Part shown: in pieces, positions 36,705 through 48,527 of the stretch
How the letters are laid out: each line of letters opens with the position of its first letter
Position numbering within the stretch: position 1 is the first letter of the stretch
Assembly: GCF_000340215.1 (NCBI RefSeq)
Contig: NW_006921535.1
Location: forward strand, 996,483-1,060,482
Direction: 5' to 3'
DNA: 64,000 nt
DNA from: Pseudocercospora fijiensis CIRAD86
Lineage: Eukaryota > Ascomycota > Dothideomycetes > Mycosphaerellales > Mycosphaerellaceae
Translations under genes and position numbers: made by a program
Notes under the pieces: model-generated
What the model saw: the letters and a program-made list of their open reading frames with translations, nothing else
Database searches by the model: none
What the model was told of the DNA's origin: nothing

Positions 36705-37774
36705 TCAGAAATAGTTCTGAGCGATGTCTTCAACCAAGCCCGGCTGAGTTGGCTGCCATCCAAGCGCCTTCTTGCTAATTTCACTTGATGTGGGATTGTC
36801 AGCGCCGACAATAGGTCCAAAGAAACCGAGAAGAGCCTGGGCTTCCTCCGGAGTCTTGCTCTGCACTGGCAGCTGCAACTTGGAGCCGACCGCAGTCATG
36901 ATATCCTTCATAGCGACGCCTAGGGAGAAGCAGGAAAGTCAGCAAATTCCTCGACTCGCGGGTATACGGTCAAGAGGCGAATGCGTCAAGAGTGGCGGTA
37001 GAAGCGTCATGACACGACCGGTCCGTACTTGTCGCTTACCTTCTTCTGCAATTGCGTGGTAGATTGCACCCGCTGTGCCCTTCTCGACTGCTAAACGAAG
37101 CATACTTGCAACATCGTTTCGGTGCGTGGCTGGCCATCGAGCGGCACCATCATTGATGTAAGTTACGAAGCCATTTTGTTTCGCGATGTTGCCGAGCATT
37201 GTGATGAAGGCTTGATCGCCCTGGAAAATGTGTTAGCTGCATGTGTCTGCAGGCATTTGACTCTCAATACCTTGCCATGAACCGTGGGTGGGAATCTAAC
37301 AACCATTCCTTTGAAACTGTTGTCCTTCGACGAGGCGAAGAGCAGATCGGAAGCTTGTTGTCGCTCGGCCATTGGACCTGTTCGAACCGGCTCAGAGTCT
37401 TCCGTCGCCAACTGGTCCCGGGGGAGACCCAGTATGCCAGTGACGATCACGAAAGGCTTATTGCTACCGGCGAGAGCTTCGCCGACTGCCGCAATGAGTT
37501 CTCGATCTGCTTTGTTCGATTTGGCGATGGCTTCAGGCGAAGAGAAGTCGTGAATAAAGGCTAGATGCACCACGGCGTCGCTAGCCTGAGCAGCCTTCTT
37601 GATGACCTCGAGGTCTTCCAGGCCTCCTCGAACGACCTTGGCTCCCTGCTGTGCAAGCTTGTCTGCCGAAGCATCGTTTCGTGCCAACCCCGATACCTCA
37701 TGGCCATGAGCGGTCAGCTCTGCAAGCGTGGCCTGCCCAACAAAGCCTGATGCGCCAGTGACAAAGATATGCAT
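36705..37774 (-). CDS. NAD(P)-binding SDR / epimerase-dehydratase family protein
   Basis: Three exons on the minus strand, 37774-37271, 37220-37040 and 36919-36705, give 299 residues. The introns are 50 and 120 nt with GT-AG ends; intron 1 has a GCTAAC branch point. The Rossmann motif GASGFVG lies at residues 7-13 (T-G-A-S-G-F-V-G), followed by an HLAF segment typical of extended SDRs. Spliced runs such as HGKGDQAFITML and EEGVAMKDIM join cleanly across the junctions. The protein fits the atypical/extended SDR group that includes dihydroflavonol-reductase-like and epimerase-like enzymes. The substrate cannot be inferred, and a classical YxxxK pair is not obvious. A MULE insertion lies 374 bp upstream of the start codon, now separating this gene from the divergent thioesterase gene. 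Confidence 0.86.
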
Positions 37775-38148
37775 ATCGATGGATGGGATGAAATGCGTGG
37801 GATGCTTGTTGATGATGTTCTTCGGTGAGAAAATGCTGAGCTGGATGGGCCCTGCTTTCTGAGGATTGCGAAGGACCTACTTATAGGGAATGATACCTCA
37901 TGCCTATGGGCTTGACACAGCATCTGCAGCCACTATCCCACATTGTTACGCCATGCTGTGCCTAAGCAATCCTCTGATGAGTAAGGGTAGTAGTGGCGTT
38001 AGGTCCGGAAAGTCAAAGAAGTTTCAACGGACGAGTTTCTTCCGTAGGCCAGCATCGCGAGCAGACCACAATTCGCGGGCTTCATGGAGTATCTCCTACT
38101 CCATTCACTTTCTGCTTGCACACGAGGAAGTCTGGTCCTTTCGACATC
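37775..38148. promoter_or_regulatory. Upstream region of the SDR gene, truncated by a MULE insertion
   Basis: 374 bp of normal-composition DNA between the SDR start codon and the MULE target duplication. Before insertion this was continuous with 56883-57059, so the two genes shared a divergent promoter of roughly 560 bp. Confidence 0.6.
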
Positions 38149-38155
38149 GCCTGGA

Positions 38156-38199
38156 GGGGCGCGACTATTCGTATATCAGCTCCGGCTATTTATAAATTA
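38156..38199 (+). repeat. Left terminal inverted repeat of the MULE
   Basis: 44 bp, matches the reverse complement of 56832-56875 with about three C/T, A/T or G/A differences. Preceded by the target duplication GCCTGGA. Confidence 0.9.
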
Positions 38200-39174
38200 G
38201 TTGTCCGATCCTACCTCCATTCAGGCTTGCGGGAAGAAGAATTACGTAACGAAGACTTTTATTAAGCTTTAACTAGACTTTTACGATATTTCAACGGCAC
38301 CTAACTGATTCTTCTCCTATAAGCCTAAGAACAAGCTAGGCTAAAACAGCCTATATAATATAGCCGTCTGCCCTCGAGTCCTATATCTTAGCAATTTATA
38401 AAGATAAAGACTCTATAAAGGTGCTAAGGCCCTTTATAACAGCTTAGACAAGGCCCTCTAAGTCTAAGATATAATGCGACGTAGTGTTATTATCGCGTAC
38501 TAGTTACTACGAGGAAAAGCAAATTACGATAAAAGTCTTAGTACCTGCCCTTAAGGGTAAGATAGCAGCAACACTATATCCTTATAGGACAAAGAGTGCT
38601 TAGAGGCCCTTACGGATAGCATTGCAATAGACATCGTATATCTAAGAAGTATCGTAGGCCGTATTCTAGTCCCTATTTTGCCCTCGAGCGGCGGAATCTA
38701 TCGGATTTTAGTAGATTCTACGGACAACTAGTCTTAGTATACAGTAAATATAGCCTGTAGTATCTAGATTAGCGATAGGCTTATATAGAGACAATTATAC
38801 TTCTTATTAAGGCGTAGGACCCTTTTTCTAGGTTTGTCTTTATTAGGTATACTTGTTTATCTATATATTAAAGAGTGCTAAAATCGTATAGGCGATTATA
38901 TAGAGGAGGCCCGGTTTAGTTTTAGGCGCTTCGCTATAGGCTTAGCATAGACCGCTAAGCTAGATATATATTAGTATACTTAGCAGAGAGATAATATAAG
39001 GATATAGAGATAGAGTAGAAGGTAGAAGGTAGAAAGTAGAAGGTAGAAGGTGCTAAATTTAGGTAGAAGGTCTATATAAGCCTATAAAGCGGGGCGCCTA
39101 AATAGAGGTAGGTCCGATCGCGGAGGAGGCCTAAGGCAAGTTTATTAGTTATATCCTCTACCGCTAGATAGCTA
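38200..39174. other. MULE 5' interior, no gene recognised
   Basis: RIP'd non-coding interior of the MULE between its left inverted repeat and gypsy copy A. It contains a short GTAGAAG-type tandem run at about 39017-39053. No transposase motif is seen here. Confidence 0.55.
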
Positions 39175-39179
39175 TTTTC

Positions 39180-39387
39180 TGTTAGGACTAAAGAGGTTAT
39201 ACCATTATACGTAATTAGTATGTAACCGGGCTCGAGTAAAGCTAGGGTCTCGATACCTTAGGTAGGGCTTAGCGCTTAGCGTTAGGCTAACTCTCCTACC
39301 TTCCTCCCTCTCCTCCTAGATCCTTATCGAATACTATACTAATTTACTACCACCCTATCTACCTACTAACATAACCCTTCTTATACA
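39180..39387 (+). repeat. 5' LTR of gypsy copy A
   Basis: 208 bp, heavily RIP-mutated. Matches 46150-46349 with an extra 8-bp stretch near its start and a few small indels. Confidence 0.9.
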
Positions 39388-39599
39388 GTATTCGATCTAC
39401 CCTTTAAGGGTAGTAGCTAGATAGTCCTTATTTCAAGCTTTTAGCGGTATAGCTACAATAACTAATCTAACTATATTGCGCCCGAAGAACGGGACCTATA
39501 CGTACTATTCTATCGAAACAACCGTACTAATTATTAAGCAAGGCCTTCTATACGGCCTATTACACCGAGTTAATCGCACTAAGCCGATATCTACTAATT

Positions 39600-41030
39600 C
39601 CGCTATATCCGTATCTTAGGGGCCTATAATACATTATTAGTATTACCCCTTATAATAGCCGGCTTATTACGAAGCAACAACAACCGTACTGCCGCTAGCA
39701 GCGCTAGCAATAACAACGCTAGTAGTACAGTTCCCGCTAAAGTGCCTACTAAAGTGCCTCCTACTAAAGAGCCTACCGGAGAGCCTATTAAAGAAGAACC
39801 TGTAATTCTAGGTAACGACCTAGAATTGCCTATCGACGACATTCTTAACAATATTGTTAACCGTCGATATAGCTAACTAGCCTTTAGCCCCTAACTAGTA
39901 GGGAGACTCTAAGAAGCTACCTAAAACAGGCTTACTGCCCTACGTTAAGAACAATAGCTAAAGGATAATCTCCTCGAGATTCGCCGCCTATAGGAAGCCC
40001 TAACAACTACTGCTAGACTAGAACTAGTAGTAGGACCTTCTATTTAAAAGAAGGATGCTAAGCTTAAAGACTATACTGTATTTGATAGCTCTAGCCGCAA
40101 GTAGTATAATAATTATATACGTGATTATAAATTGAACTAGCGGAATATACTAAGGGCCCTGCTAGACGACTATTCGCTAGTCGTCTATGCTATGCAATAC
40201 ATTAATAGAGACCTAAAACGCACCTAGGATAACCATTTCGACTCCCTTACTAATTAGACCGCTGTTTAGTAGCAAGACTATAAGACTATTATACTAGATA
40301 CCCTTAGAAACCCTATACTAAGGCAACAACACGCTTAGGACTAATACCTTCGAGCTAAACAAAAGACTAATTAATCGGCTCGCTTATTTGAGGCCTATTT
40401 AAAGACCCTTAAGGACGATTTGCTAGCTAAGACCGACTCTATCTAGATTTCCGAAATACGCCCTAAATTGCGATAGGAACTAGTCCTCGAATTGGACCGC
40501 CGCCGTGTATTCGAACAGGCTAACCTAATACGCATTTAATTCATAGTCGAAGTGGAAACAGCCGAACGAGCTGTTTAGCTTTAGTAACGGCTAGAATCGA
40601 GAATCCGACTAACTAGTACTAACCGTAGCAACCGTAGTAGCCGCGGCGGAGGAAACTAAGGTTCCTACTAGAATAACAATGCTAACAATAATAGTAACAA
40701 CGACCGTAGGAGAAGCCGTAGCCGACGGCTATATAGAGGAGGCCGTAATAGGGGCCGTAGAAGGGGCTCGTATCCCTATAGTACTAATCGCTCGGCTAAT
40801 AATAGCGGCAATAGCTATAGCAATCCCCTAACCGGACTAAAGTGCTTTAACTATAATAGCACTAGCTATCTACTAGGCTAATGCGACAAACCTAAGGACT
40901 AGGCCCGAATCGACCGTGCTACCGCTAAGCATCGTAAGCACCTTTTAGCCGCTAATGCTACCCCTATCGGTCCTTCGAAAAAAGAGTAAGCGCCGTACTA
41001 ACTATTAGCCTCGTACGGCGTAAGACTATC
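39600..41030 (+). pseudogene. gag remnant of gypsy copy A
   Basis: Forward frame with a Ser/Asn/Pro/Lys-rich N-terminal region (39640-39880), a helical gag core, an Arg/Gly/Asn-rich basic segment (40600-40800), and a zinc-knuckle position at 40843-40884. There the C-x2-C-x4-H-x4-C spacing is preserved, but the second Cys and the His are now Tyr, and a Trp codon is TAG. These are exactly the changes RIP makes (TG to TA, CA to TA). Confidence 0.78.
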
Positions 41031-44000
41031 GACATTATGCTAGCTATAACACGCTCCTACCTTGTATAGGACACGAAGGGCATTAGCTATTAAACTAAGG
41101 TTATACTAGATCTAGGAAATTCAGTTAGTACCCTTATTAGCTATCGCCTAGCTAAGCAATTAGACCTTCGACAACTGCCGAGGACTAACCTACCAACCCT
41201 TACTTAGTTTAATAACGCTCGGCACTTAACCTATAGGGCCTACTATATTCCTATAGCCTTAAAGGACGACCTCGGAAATGAACGCCTACTAGACTTTACT
41301 GCCTACGTAGTAGATATAGACAACCTATATAGGGGAGCTACTATTGTTATTAGCAACCCTGTTCTTAAGTACTATACTATAGTTATAGACTTAGGCAGTT
41401 AATAATAGCGATTTAGAATCGCTAGGAGAGAGGACATTAAATACATCGATATTAGCAAGTGTCCTAATAATATTAGGGTCCTGTTTATTAGCAACCTAAC
41501 ACCTGCCTTAGCTAATCTAATAGCTAACCTTCTCGGTAGAGATAACGATAAACCTGTGCCCCCTAATAGCATAGACCCTAATTAGCTTGCTCGCATACTA
41601 GAGCCTATTCGAGAGACCTATATTAATGTATTTAAACACTACCTAGCCTCGACATTGCCTATATTCAAAGAGACGGATTATAAGATTAACATCCTAGAGG
41701 GCAAAGAGGTCCCTTTTAGACCCCTCTATAACCTTAGTAAACGAGAGCTTGCTATATTGCGTAAGTACCTAGAGGAAAACCTAGCTAACGGCCGGATACG
41801 GTATAGTAACAGCCCTACTAGTGCCCCTATCCTATTCGTACTAAAGAAGGATAGTAGCCTACGCCTCTATGTCGATTATCGTAGGCTTAATACTGTTACT
41901 ATTAAAGATCGCTATCTACTTCCTCTTATTAATAAGACCCTCGATCGCCTTTCTAGTGCCTACTTCTATACTATACTAGACATTAAGGATGCGTACTATC
42001 GTATCCGCATTCGTAAGGGTAACGAATAGAAAACAGCCTTCCGTACTCGCTATAGCTATTTCGAGTACTTAGTTATACTATTCGGCTTAGCTAACGCCCC
42101 CGTAATATTCTAGTCCTATATTAATCGGGCCCTTTCGGGCCTATTAGACTATCTCTGTATAGTTTACCTAGATAACATCCTAGTTTATATATACTTACCT
42201 AACATTGCGGAGTACTAGGCTATAGTCCGTAAGGTACTCGATCGCCTACAAGCCTATAGACTGTATTGCAAGCCTTCTAAATACACCTTTACTGCTAAGG
42301 AGGTAGCCTTCCTTAGTTTTATCGTATTAACTAATAGTGTTAAGGCTAATCCTAATTGGATTAAAACAATTACTAAATAGCCTGTTCCTACGTCTATTAA
42401 GGAGTTTTAATCGTTCCTCGGCTTCGCTAATTTCTACCGCCGGTTTATTAAGGGCTATTTACGGCATGTAATGCCCCTAACTAAGCTTACTAAAACTAAG
42501 GCTAACCTAACTAGAGAGTTTAAATAGACTAATAGAGTACAAGCCGCTTTTAACGGTCTAAAGCGACGCTTCACTAAAGTCCCCTTATTATACGATTTCG
42601 TGCTAAACAAGCAGATCCGAATTGAGACTAACGCTTTACAGTTCGCTATATCGGCTATTATGTCCTAGCAATTAGATAATAACTATTATTAGCACCCGAT
42701 TGCCTTCTTCTCGAGGAAGATAATTAACGCTAAGCGCCGCTACGAGACCTACGAGTAAGAGCTCCTAGCTATTATCGAGGCCTTTAAGCACTAGCGCTAC
42801 TATCTCGATAGTGTATAGTACACTATTTAGGTCTATACGGACTATAACAACCTCCGTAGAATTACGAAGGTTACTAGGGTTATAGGTCGATAGGCTAGAT
42901 AGGCCGTCTACCTCGCTAGGTTTGATTTTAATATATTATATCGGCTAGGCGTAAGCAACCCTACTAATAGCCTATCGAGGCGACCTAATTACGATAGCGG
43001 GACTTAGTAATCTATTAATTTATTGTTTCTAACCCTATAGTATAAGATTGCTATAGCCCGTATTGTTAATAAGCAAACGCAGGATAAGCGGACTTCCGGA
43101 CCCCGCGGCGGCAACAAATACTATAGCGGAGTTATCGTTCTTCTAGTGTACGTCAAAAAGGACGTAGATCGCTCGAGCTATAACGACTCGATTAAAGATA
43201 TTGCTATCTATAGCGATAGTACTATAGAAGAGGTTGCAGTTAATCCGGCTACTAGTACTATTAGATGCATATAATGCGTATCTCGTTCGATAGCACGGGT
43301 GCTATTAAATAACCTTGCAACTAGGGATAGTTAACCGTTTATAGATAAGCTGTTGCGTGCTTAGCAGAGGGACGCCTTTGCTATCGAGCGTATTAATAGG
43401 CTTATAAGTAGACGGGCGACTCGACCTAGCAAGAGTAATAGTTAGTCGATCGACGACAAAGGTTACTTAAGGTTTAAGGGCAGATACTATATCCCCGCTA
43501 AACAATCGATTAGATAAGAACTTCTTAAGCGATACTATAATAGTAAGCTTGCCGGTTACTATAGCATAGAGAGGTCGCACGAGTTACTATCGCGTATATA
43601 CTACTAGCTAAATAGTAAGCGGCATATAAAGGAGTATATACAGACCTATATAGTATACTAGCGAGTTAAAGCACTAAAGCACTTACTATTTAGCGAGTTG
43701 TCTTTACTCCCTGTTCTAAAGAAGCCTTTTGCAGAGCTTATAATAGACTTTATTATAGGTCTTCCCTCTGCTAAGCGAAGAGGAAGTAAAGACATCTTTA
43801 ACGCTATCCTAGTCGTCGTAGACCGATTTACTAAGGGCGCTCGTTACATCCCTACTAGGAAGGATTAGACAGCTATTAACTTAGCTAAGTTACTATAGAA
43901 TAACATCTTCTATAGCTATTAGGGAACCCCTAAAGGGATAGTCTCCGATAGAGGCTCGATATTTATATCTTACTATTAGAGTAAGATATGCCTATAGCTA

Positions 44001-44873
44001 AGACTTAAGCATCGCCTGTCTATAGCGTTCTATCTACAAACAGATAGCTAGACCGAGAGGCAAAATGCTACGCTATAGCAGTACCTGCGTAGCTACATTA
44101 ACGAGAACCCTAACGACTAGGTCAACCTCCTATAACTAGCCGAATTCGTATACAACAACAGTGTCTACTTATCTACTAAGGTTTTACCTTATTTCGCTAT
44201 AATAGGCTAGAACGCTACTATGCTATAAGACCCCCTATCGCTCGAGGCCAAGCGCAAGGAAAGGGAAGCGGGTTAACCTAAGATACTAGCGGCTATTAAG
44301 AGGGTTCAAAAGATGCGAGAAATTCACGCTAAGATAGCTAATAAACTAGCAAAGGCCTAGGCCTATTAGAAGGCCTACTATAACAAACACTACCTTCTAA
44401 TAACCTTTAAGCAAGGCGACCTAGTTATGCTTAGTATAAAGAACCTCCGTATCCGCAAACACCCCTCGCCTAATAGCAAAACAAGGCCTAAACTCGCACT
44501 AAGGTACATTAGCCCTTTCCGTATCCGAGAACCTAGGGGCACCTAGGCCTATTAGTTATAGCTTCTACCTTATTACACTATCTATAACACCTTCTATGTA
44601 TCCCTCCTTAAGCCGTACTACCTACGCGAAGGGGATAAAGCACCTGCTAAATCCGAGGACATACTAGCTAATAGCGAAGAGCTATAGTCTATAGAACGTA
44701 TCCTAAAGCATCGGACTAGGTAGGGCAAGAAGGAGTACCTGTTAAGATAGCAAGGCTATTCGCCTAAATAGGACTTATAGGAGGCTAAAGACTCGTTTAA
44801 GGATATAACTAAGTTGTTAGATAAGTATTAGACTAGCGTAAAGAACAAGAAGAAGGCTAAGGGCCTATAATGT
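41030..44873 (+). pseudogene. pol remnant of gypsy copy A
   Basis: Protease at about 41090-41390 (VILDLGNSVSTLIS). RT about 41655-42300, with an uninterrupted 124-residue stretch at 41655-42029 containing KKDSSLRLYVDYRRLNTVTI and FYTILDIKDAYYRI. The active site is now YLDN (about 42165-42176): the second catalytic Asp has become Asn by a TG-to-TA change. RNase H about 42610-42860 (HPIAFFSRKIINAKRRYETY). Integrase about 43500-44250 (KPFAELIIDFIIGLPSAKR, VVVDRFTKGARYIP). A chromodomain-like tail ends near 44870. Confidence 0.9.
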
Positions 44874-46149
44874 TACTAGAAAGGCCTAAGAACAATGCTA
44901 CCTCCGGGGTGCTATTAAGCTAACTAATTAGAGGCAAGCAATTGTTAGCAAAGGACAATAAGACTATACTACGATAACGAACGCGTAACAAGTACTAACG
45001 AGCGCACTATAACTGTTAACTAATCGCCTACTCTTTTAAGGAATCTATCTCTTTACTAGTATACCCTATAAGACCCTCCTCTTAGCGCCCCTCTTGTTTC
45101 TACGTACTATCGAGGCCTAAGGCCTAGGTAGTCGATAGAGGCGGCGCGCGCGCGTAGGCGAATAATGTTAGTAATAGTAATAATAACGACGGCGCGGCCG
45201 GCGCGGCTATATTAGTAATAGTGTTACGGGGTGTGTTACTATTTAAGAAAGGAAGGATATAGCTATGTTAGTAACGGTGTTGCCGAGTTGTTATTAGTTA
45301 AAGAAGGAAATTAAAACAAGGTAAAGTTAGCGCTAAGACGACTAGCGCCGCTATTATTAACATTACTTGCTATTATCGCTACGCCTATAGATACAACCTT
45401 ACCTATACTACGAGCCTAAGGCACCTTTGATTAAAACTTTGATTAAAACTTTAAGCCGCCTAAAAGATTGAGTAGCTTAATAGACTAACTAACTAAGGGC
45501 AAAACTATAGAGCTAAGCTAGCCGGGGTCGATCTTGCGGACAATAGGTTACTCCTCGATCTATCTAACCCTTTAAGCGAGGCGAACCTCTACTACTGCAC
45601 TTATAATAGCCTTTACCTATAGAAACTAGAAGAACTAAGTTTTTTGAAAAGATATAATTAGTTGACACTTAAAGGCTACTAAACCTAACTAATTAGGGCT
45701 AGTAAAACTACGATAGTAAACAATAGCCCTCGTAATAATAAGAACAACCCTCGGAACGGACAAACCCTCGGAAGCGGACATTGCTAGGTCTTTTAAGAGT
45801 AGACGCAAAGAACTCGGTACGATATTACTTAGAGCGGAGGCAGGGCTGTAATACCTCGTACGTCTACCTATTACAGTAGGGAAGACGCGCTCGTATTGTA
45901 ATTAGTCGAAGGCCCTTAATTCTTGTAGATATATATCACTTTATAGTTTATTATATATAGGGATAGCGTAGTTAGAGTTAGACATTGTGCTGTATTAGAG
46001 GTAAGGTTTGATATAGTTATATAATCGGTAGTTGTGCGTTTAATTTAGCGCGGACTAAGCGGCTTATTAGACCTGCTAAGTTAGTAGTAATAGAGGTTGA
46101 GACTAGAACAAAGACCGGCTACGAGGGCGCGGCCTTTAGAAGGGAAGCG

Positions 46150-46349
46150 TGTATTAGGACTAAAGAGGTTACACGTAATTAGTATGTAACCGGGCTCGAG
46201 TGAAGCTAGGGTCTCGATGCCTTAGGCAGGGCTTGGCGCTTAGCGTTAGGCCAACTCTCCTGCCTTCCTCCCTCTCCTCCTAGATCCTTATCGAATACTA
46301 CACTAATTCACTACTACCCTATCTACCTGCTAACATAACCCTTCTTACA
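46150..46349 (+). repeat. 3' LTR of gypsy copy A, unusually little RIP'd
   Basis: 200 bp. It retains many CA/TG dinucleotides (for example TGAAGC, GGCAGGGCTTGGCG, GGCCAACTCTCCTGCC) that are TA in the 5' LTR and in copy B. Confidence 0.9.
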
Positions 46350-46464
46350 TTTTCTACCTTACTACCGCTACTATATACACCTTACTACCGCTATTCTATC
46401 GCTACCCTTCTATACCTAATACTAGCTATATTATTAAGCCTTTCTACGTAGCTATAAACCGAGG

Positions 46465-46489
46465 CCGCCGCCGCCGCCGCCGCCGCTCT
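46465..46489. repeat. GCC trinucleotide microsatellite
   Basis: About eight GCC units in the 5' part of the MULE transposase region. Confidence 0.9.
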
Positions 46490-46903
46490 ATCTCCTAAGC
46501 TATATAATCTAAGAAAGCGCTAGTTTTAAGAGATACGTAGTAAGAGGCTATAGTAGATATAAGAGCCGAAGCTAGGTAACCTTAGAGGCCTTAGATTATA
46601 GATCGAGATAGTATATAGACCTAAGGATATAGTAGGCTACGAATACTTCTATAGTATTAACCGCCGCTATTTAACGTAGTTTCTCTTAGACTTCTAGGAA
46701 GATATAGTAGAAAGCGAGCGCTCGTATTACTTATAATATATTAGCTTCGGGTATAAGGCTATATACGATAGTCTCGGTATCTAGACTCTAGTTATCTAGT
46801 AAGCTAGATACTAGTTTGAAGTTACTAAACCTAATACTACTGTTTCTTAACAATTTACTATCGTAGTATAAGGCAGGCTATACTACTATTCGTTTTATAC
46901 TAC

Positions 46904-47112
46904 GCGGCGTACGTAGTAAGAGGTTGCCGCCGCCGTTAATACTACTAAGTAGTAATAGTAGCGAAGATAAAGGTAGTAGTAGTAATACTACTAATAATAG
47001 TAAAGCAGCGGCGTACGTAGTAAGAGGTTGCCGCCGCCGTTAATACTACTAAGTAGTAATAGTAGCGAAGATAAAGGTAGTAGTAGTAATAACTACTAAT
47101 AATAGTAAAGCG
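46904..47112. repeat. 104-bp tandem duplication inside the MULE
   Basis: 46904-47007 is repeated at 47008-47112, almost identical, with one extra A in the second copy. Each unit contains GCGGCGTACGTAGTAAGAGG and TAGTAATAGTAGCGAAGATA. The extra base shifts the frame. Confidence 0.93.
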
Positions 47113-48325
47113 ATACTAGTAGGGTTAGTTTAACTTAGTTAGCAAGAATAGTAAGAATAGCTAGAACTATCTCCTTAAGAAATTAAGACTAAACCGGTCT
47201 ATAACTTTAGTAATAACGACGAATATAGTAACTAGAGCGAGTTAGAAACTAAGGCCTATAATCCTAGATTATACGCAACTATAAGGAACCCTAAGAACTA
47301 GGCATTTAGTAGTATTACTAATACTAAAGAGTATATAGACACGTTTGCCCTAGAGAAGGGCTTCGAGATAAAGAAGTAAGGCAACCGACTTAATATAGAC
47401 TATATTCTATAGACCTTCTAACGTCGCTATACTAGGTATTTAATACCTACTCTACGATAGGCTAGGAGAGATAGATTAGAAGAGCGACGACGGCTTAATC
47501 TAATAGTAAAGTAGTATAAAGGGCGCTCTAAGTTATACGATTATCTATAGTCCGTAACTATGATAGCTAAAGACTCGACTAATCCTAGTAATTACTAGTA
47601 GGCTATAATATCTAATAGTAATAACTATAACTATCTAGTAGTTAATCCTATAGCACTAGCTAACTACTAACGCCTTTACCGTACTATAGAGATTATCTAA
47701 GAGATACTTAATCTACGAGCTACTAGTACTTCTAGTCGATAGATTAAGACGGCTATTAAAGCTCGTTTCTTAAGTAGAGGGCTAAATTCGGCAGTCGTAC
47801 TAGCTACTTTATAAGACATCTTATATGCCTAGTAAAAGGCTAAGAAATTAAGACTTACTAGTAAGTTAGTAGTAGACAAAACGATCGAGGACCTCCTATA
47901 ATAGAACTACTTTACATAGAAAGCTATTAGTGCTAGACTAAGCGGTAAGTAACGGCTAGAATAGCTATATTTCTCGCACCCTAAGATAATTAGTATCTAT
48001 AAGAATTGTCTAGATATTATAGTTATAGATTATACCTATACTAAGACTAACGATTATAGTATACCGCTACTTATAATTGCCTTACTTAATTAATCTAACT
48101 AGACCTTCCCTTTAGCGCTTATATTTGTACCGGGCCTAGATAGGCTACTAAACAGTATTTAGTAGCTATTAGCTATTTATAGGAGTTGTTATCGGAATAC
48201 GGCGTAGAAGAGCCTCGCCTCGTTATCTACGACTATAATAGGGTATTAATAAAGGCCTTAGTAAGCGACTAGCTTTACCTATATACTTAGCTCTATCTCT
48301 AGTATATTAAACGCGTAGTAGAAGC

Positions 48326-48527
48326 TATATAAGAAGGGTTATGTTAGTAGGTAGATAGGGTAGTAGTAGGTATAGGTAGTATTCGATAAGGAGCTAGAAG
48401 GAGAGGGAGGAAGGTAGGCAAGTTAGCCTACTACTAAGCGCTAAGCCCTACCTAAGGCATCGAGACCCTAGCTTTACTCGAGCCCGGTTATATACTAATT
48501 ACGTGCAACCTCTTTAGTCCTAATATA
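48326..48527 (-). repeat. 3' LTR of gypsy copy B (left on +)
   Basis: 202 bp, reverse complement of the copy A LTR, heavily RIP-mutated. The adjoining purine-rich tract AGAAGGGAAGCG (coding sense) matches that of copy A. Confidence 0.9.

Larger units (their letters stand above)
39180..46349 (+). mobile_element. Ty3/gypsy element, family 3, copy A
   Basis: LTRs at 39180-39387 (208 bp) and 46150-46349 (200 bp), with the target duplication TTTTC at 39175-39179 and 46350-46354. Both LTRs begin TGT and end ACA. Total 7.17 kb. Internal order: gag with a zinc knuckle, protease, RT, RNase H, integrase, chromodomain-like tail, then about 1.28 kb of non-coding DNA before the 3' LTR. A purine-rich AGAAGGGAAGCG precedes the 3' LTR. 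Same family as copy B (48326-55521) and the LTR fragment at 63929. RIP-mutated and inactive. Confidence 0.93.
46450..48325 (+). pseudogene. MULE transposase remnant, N-terminal and catalytic part
   Basis: Forward frame broken by TAG/TAA codons. A FAR1-like N-terminal segment lies at about 47330-47400 (YIDTFALEKGFEIKK). Then come NNYNYLVVNPIALANY (about 47630), a helical spacer (SRGLNSAVVLATL), and the catalytic-domain motif IVIDYTYTKTNDYSIPLLII at about 48017-48076. This corresponds to the MULE D-x-TYKTN-x-MPLL signature holding the first catalytic Asp. The N-terminal part is low-complexity and includes a GCC microsatellite and a 104-bp duplication. The gene is cut at 48325 by gypsy copy B and resumes in the same frame at 55522. 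Confidence 0.82.

Noticed and set aside
36279..36788. Small frames between the hexosaminidase and SDR genes
   Set aside because: Several overlapping short frames without family, splice or composition support.
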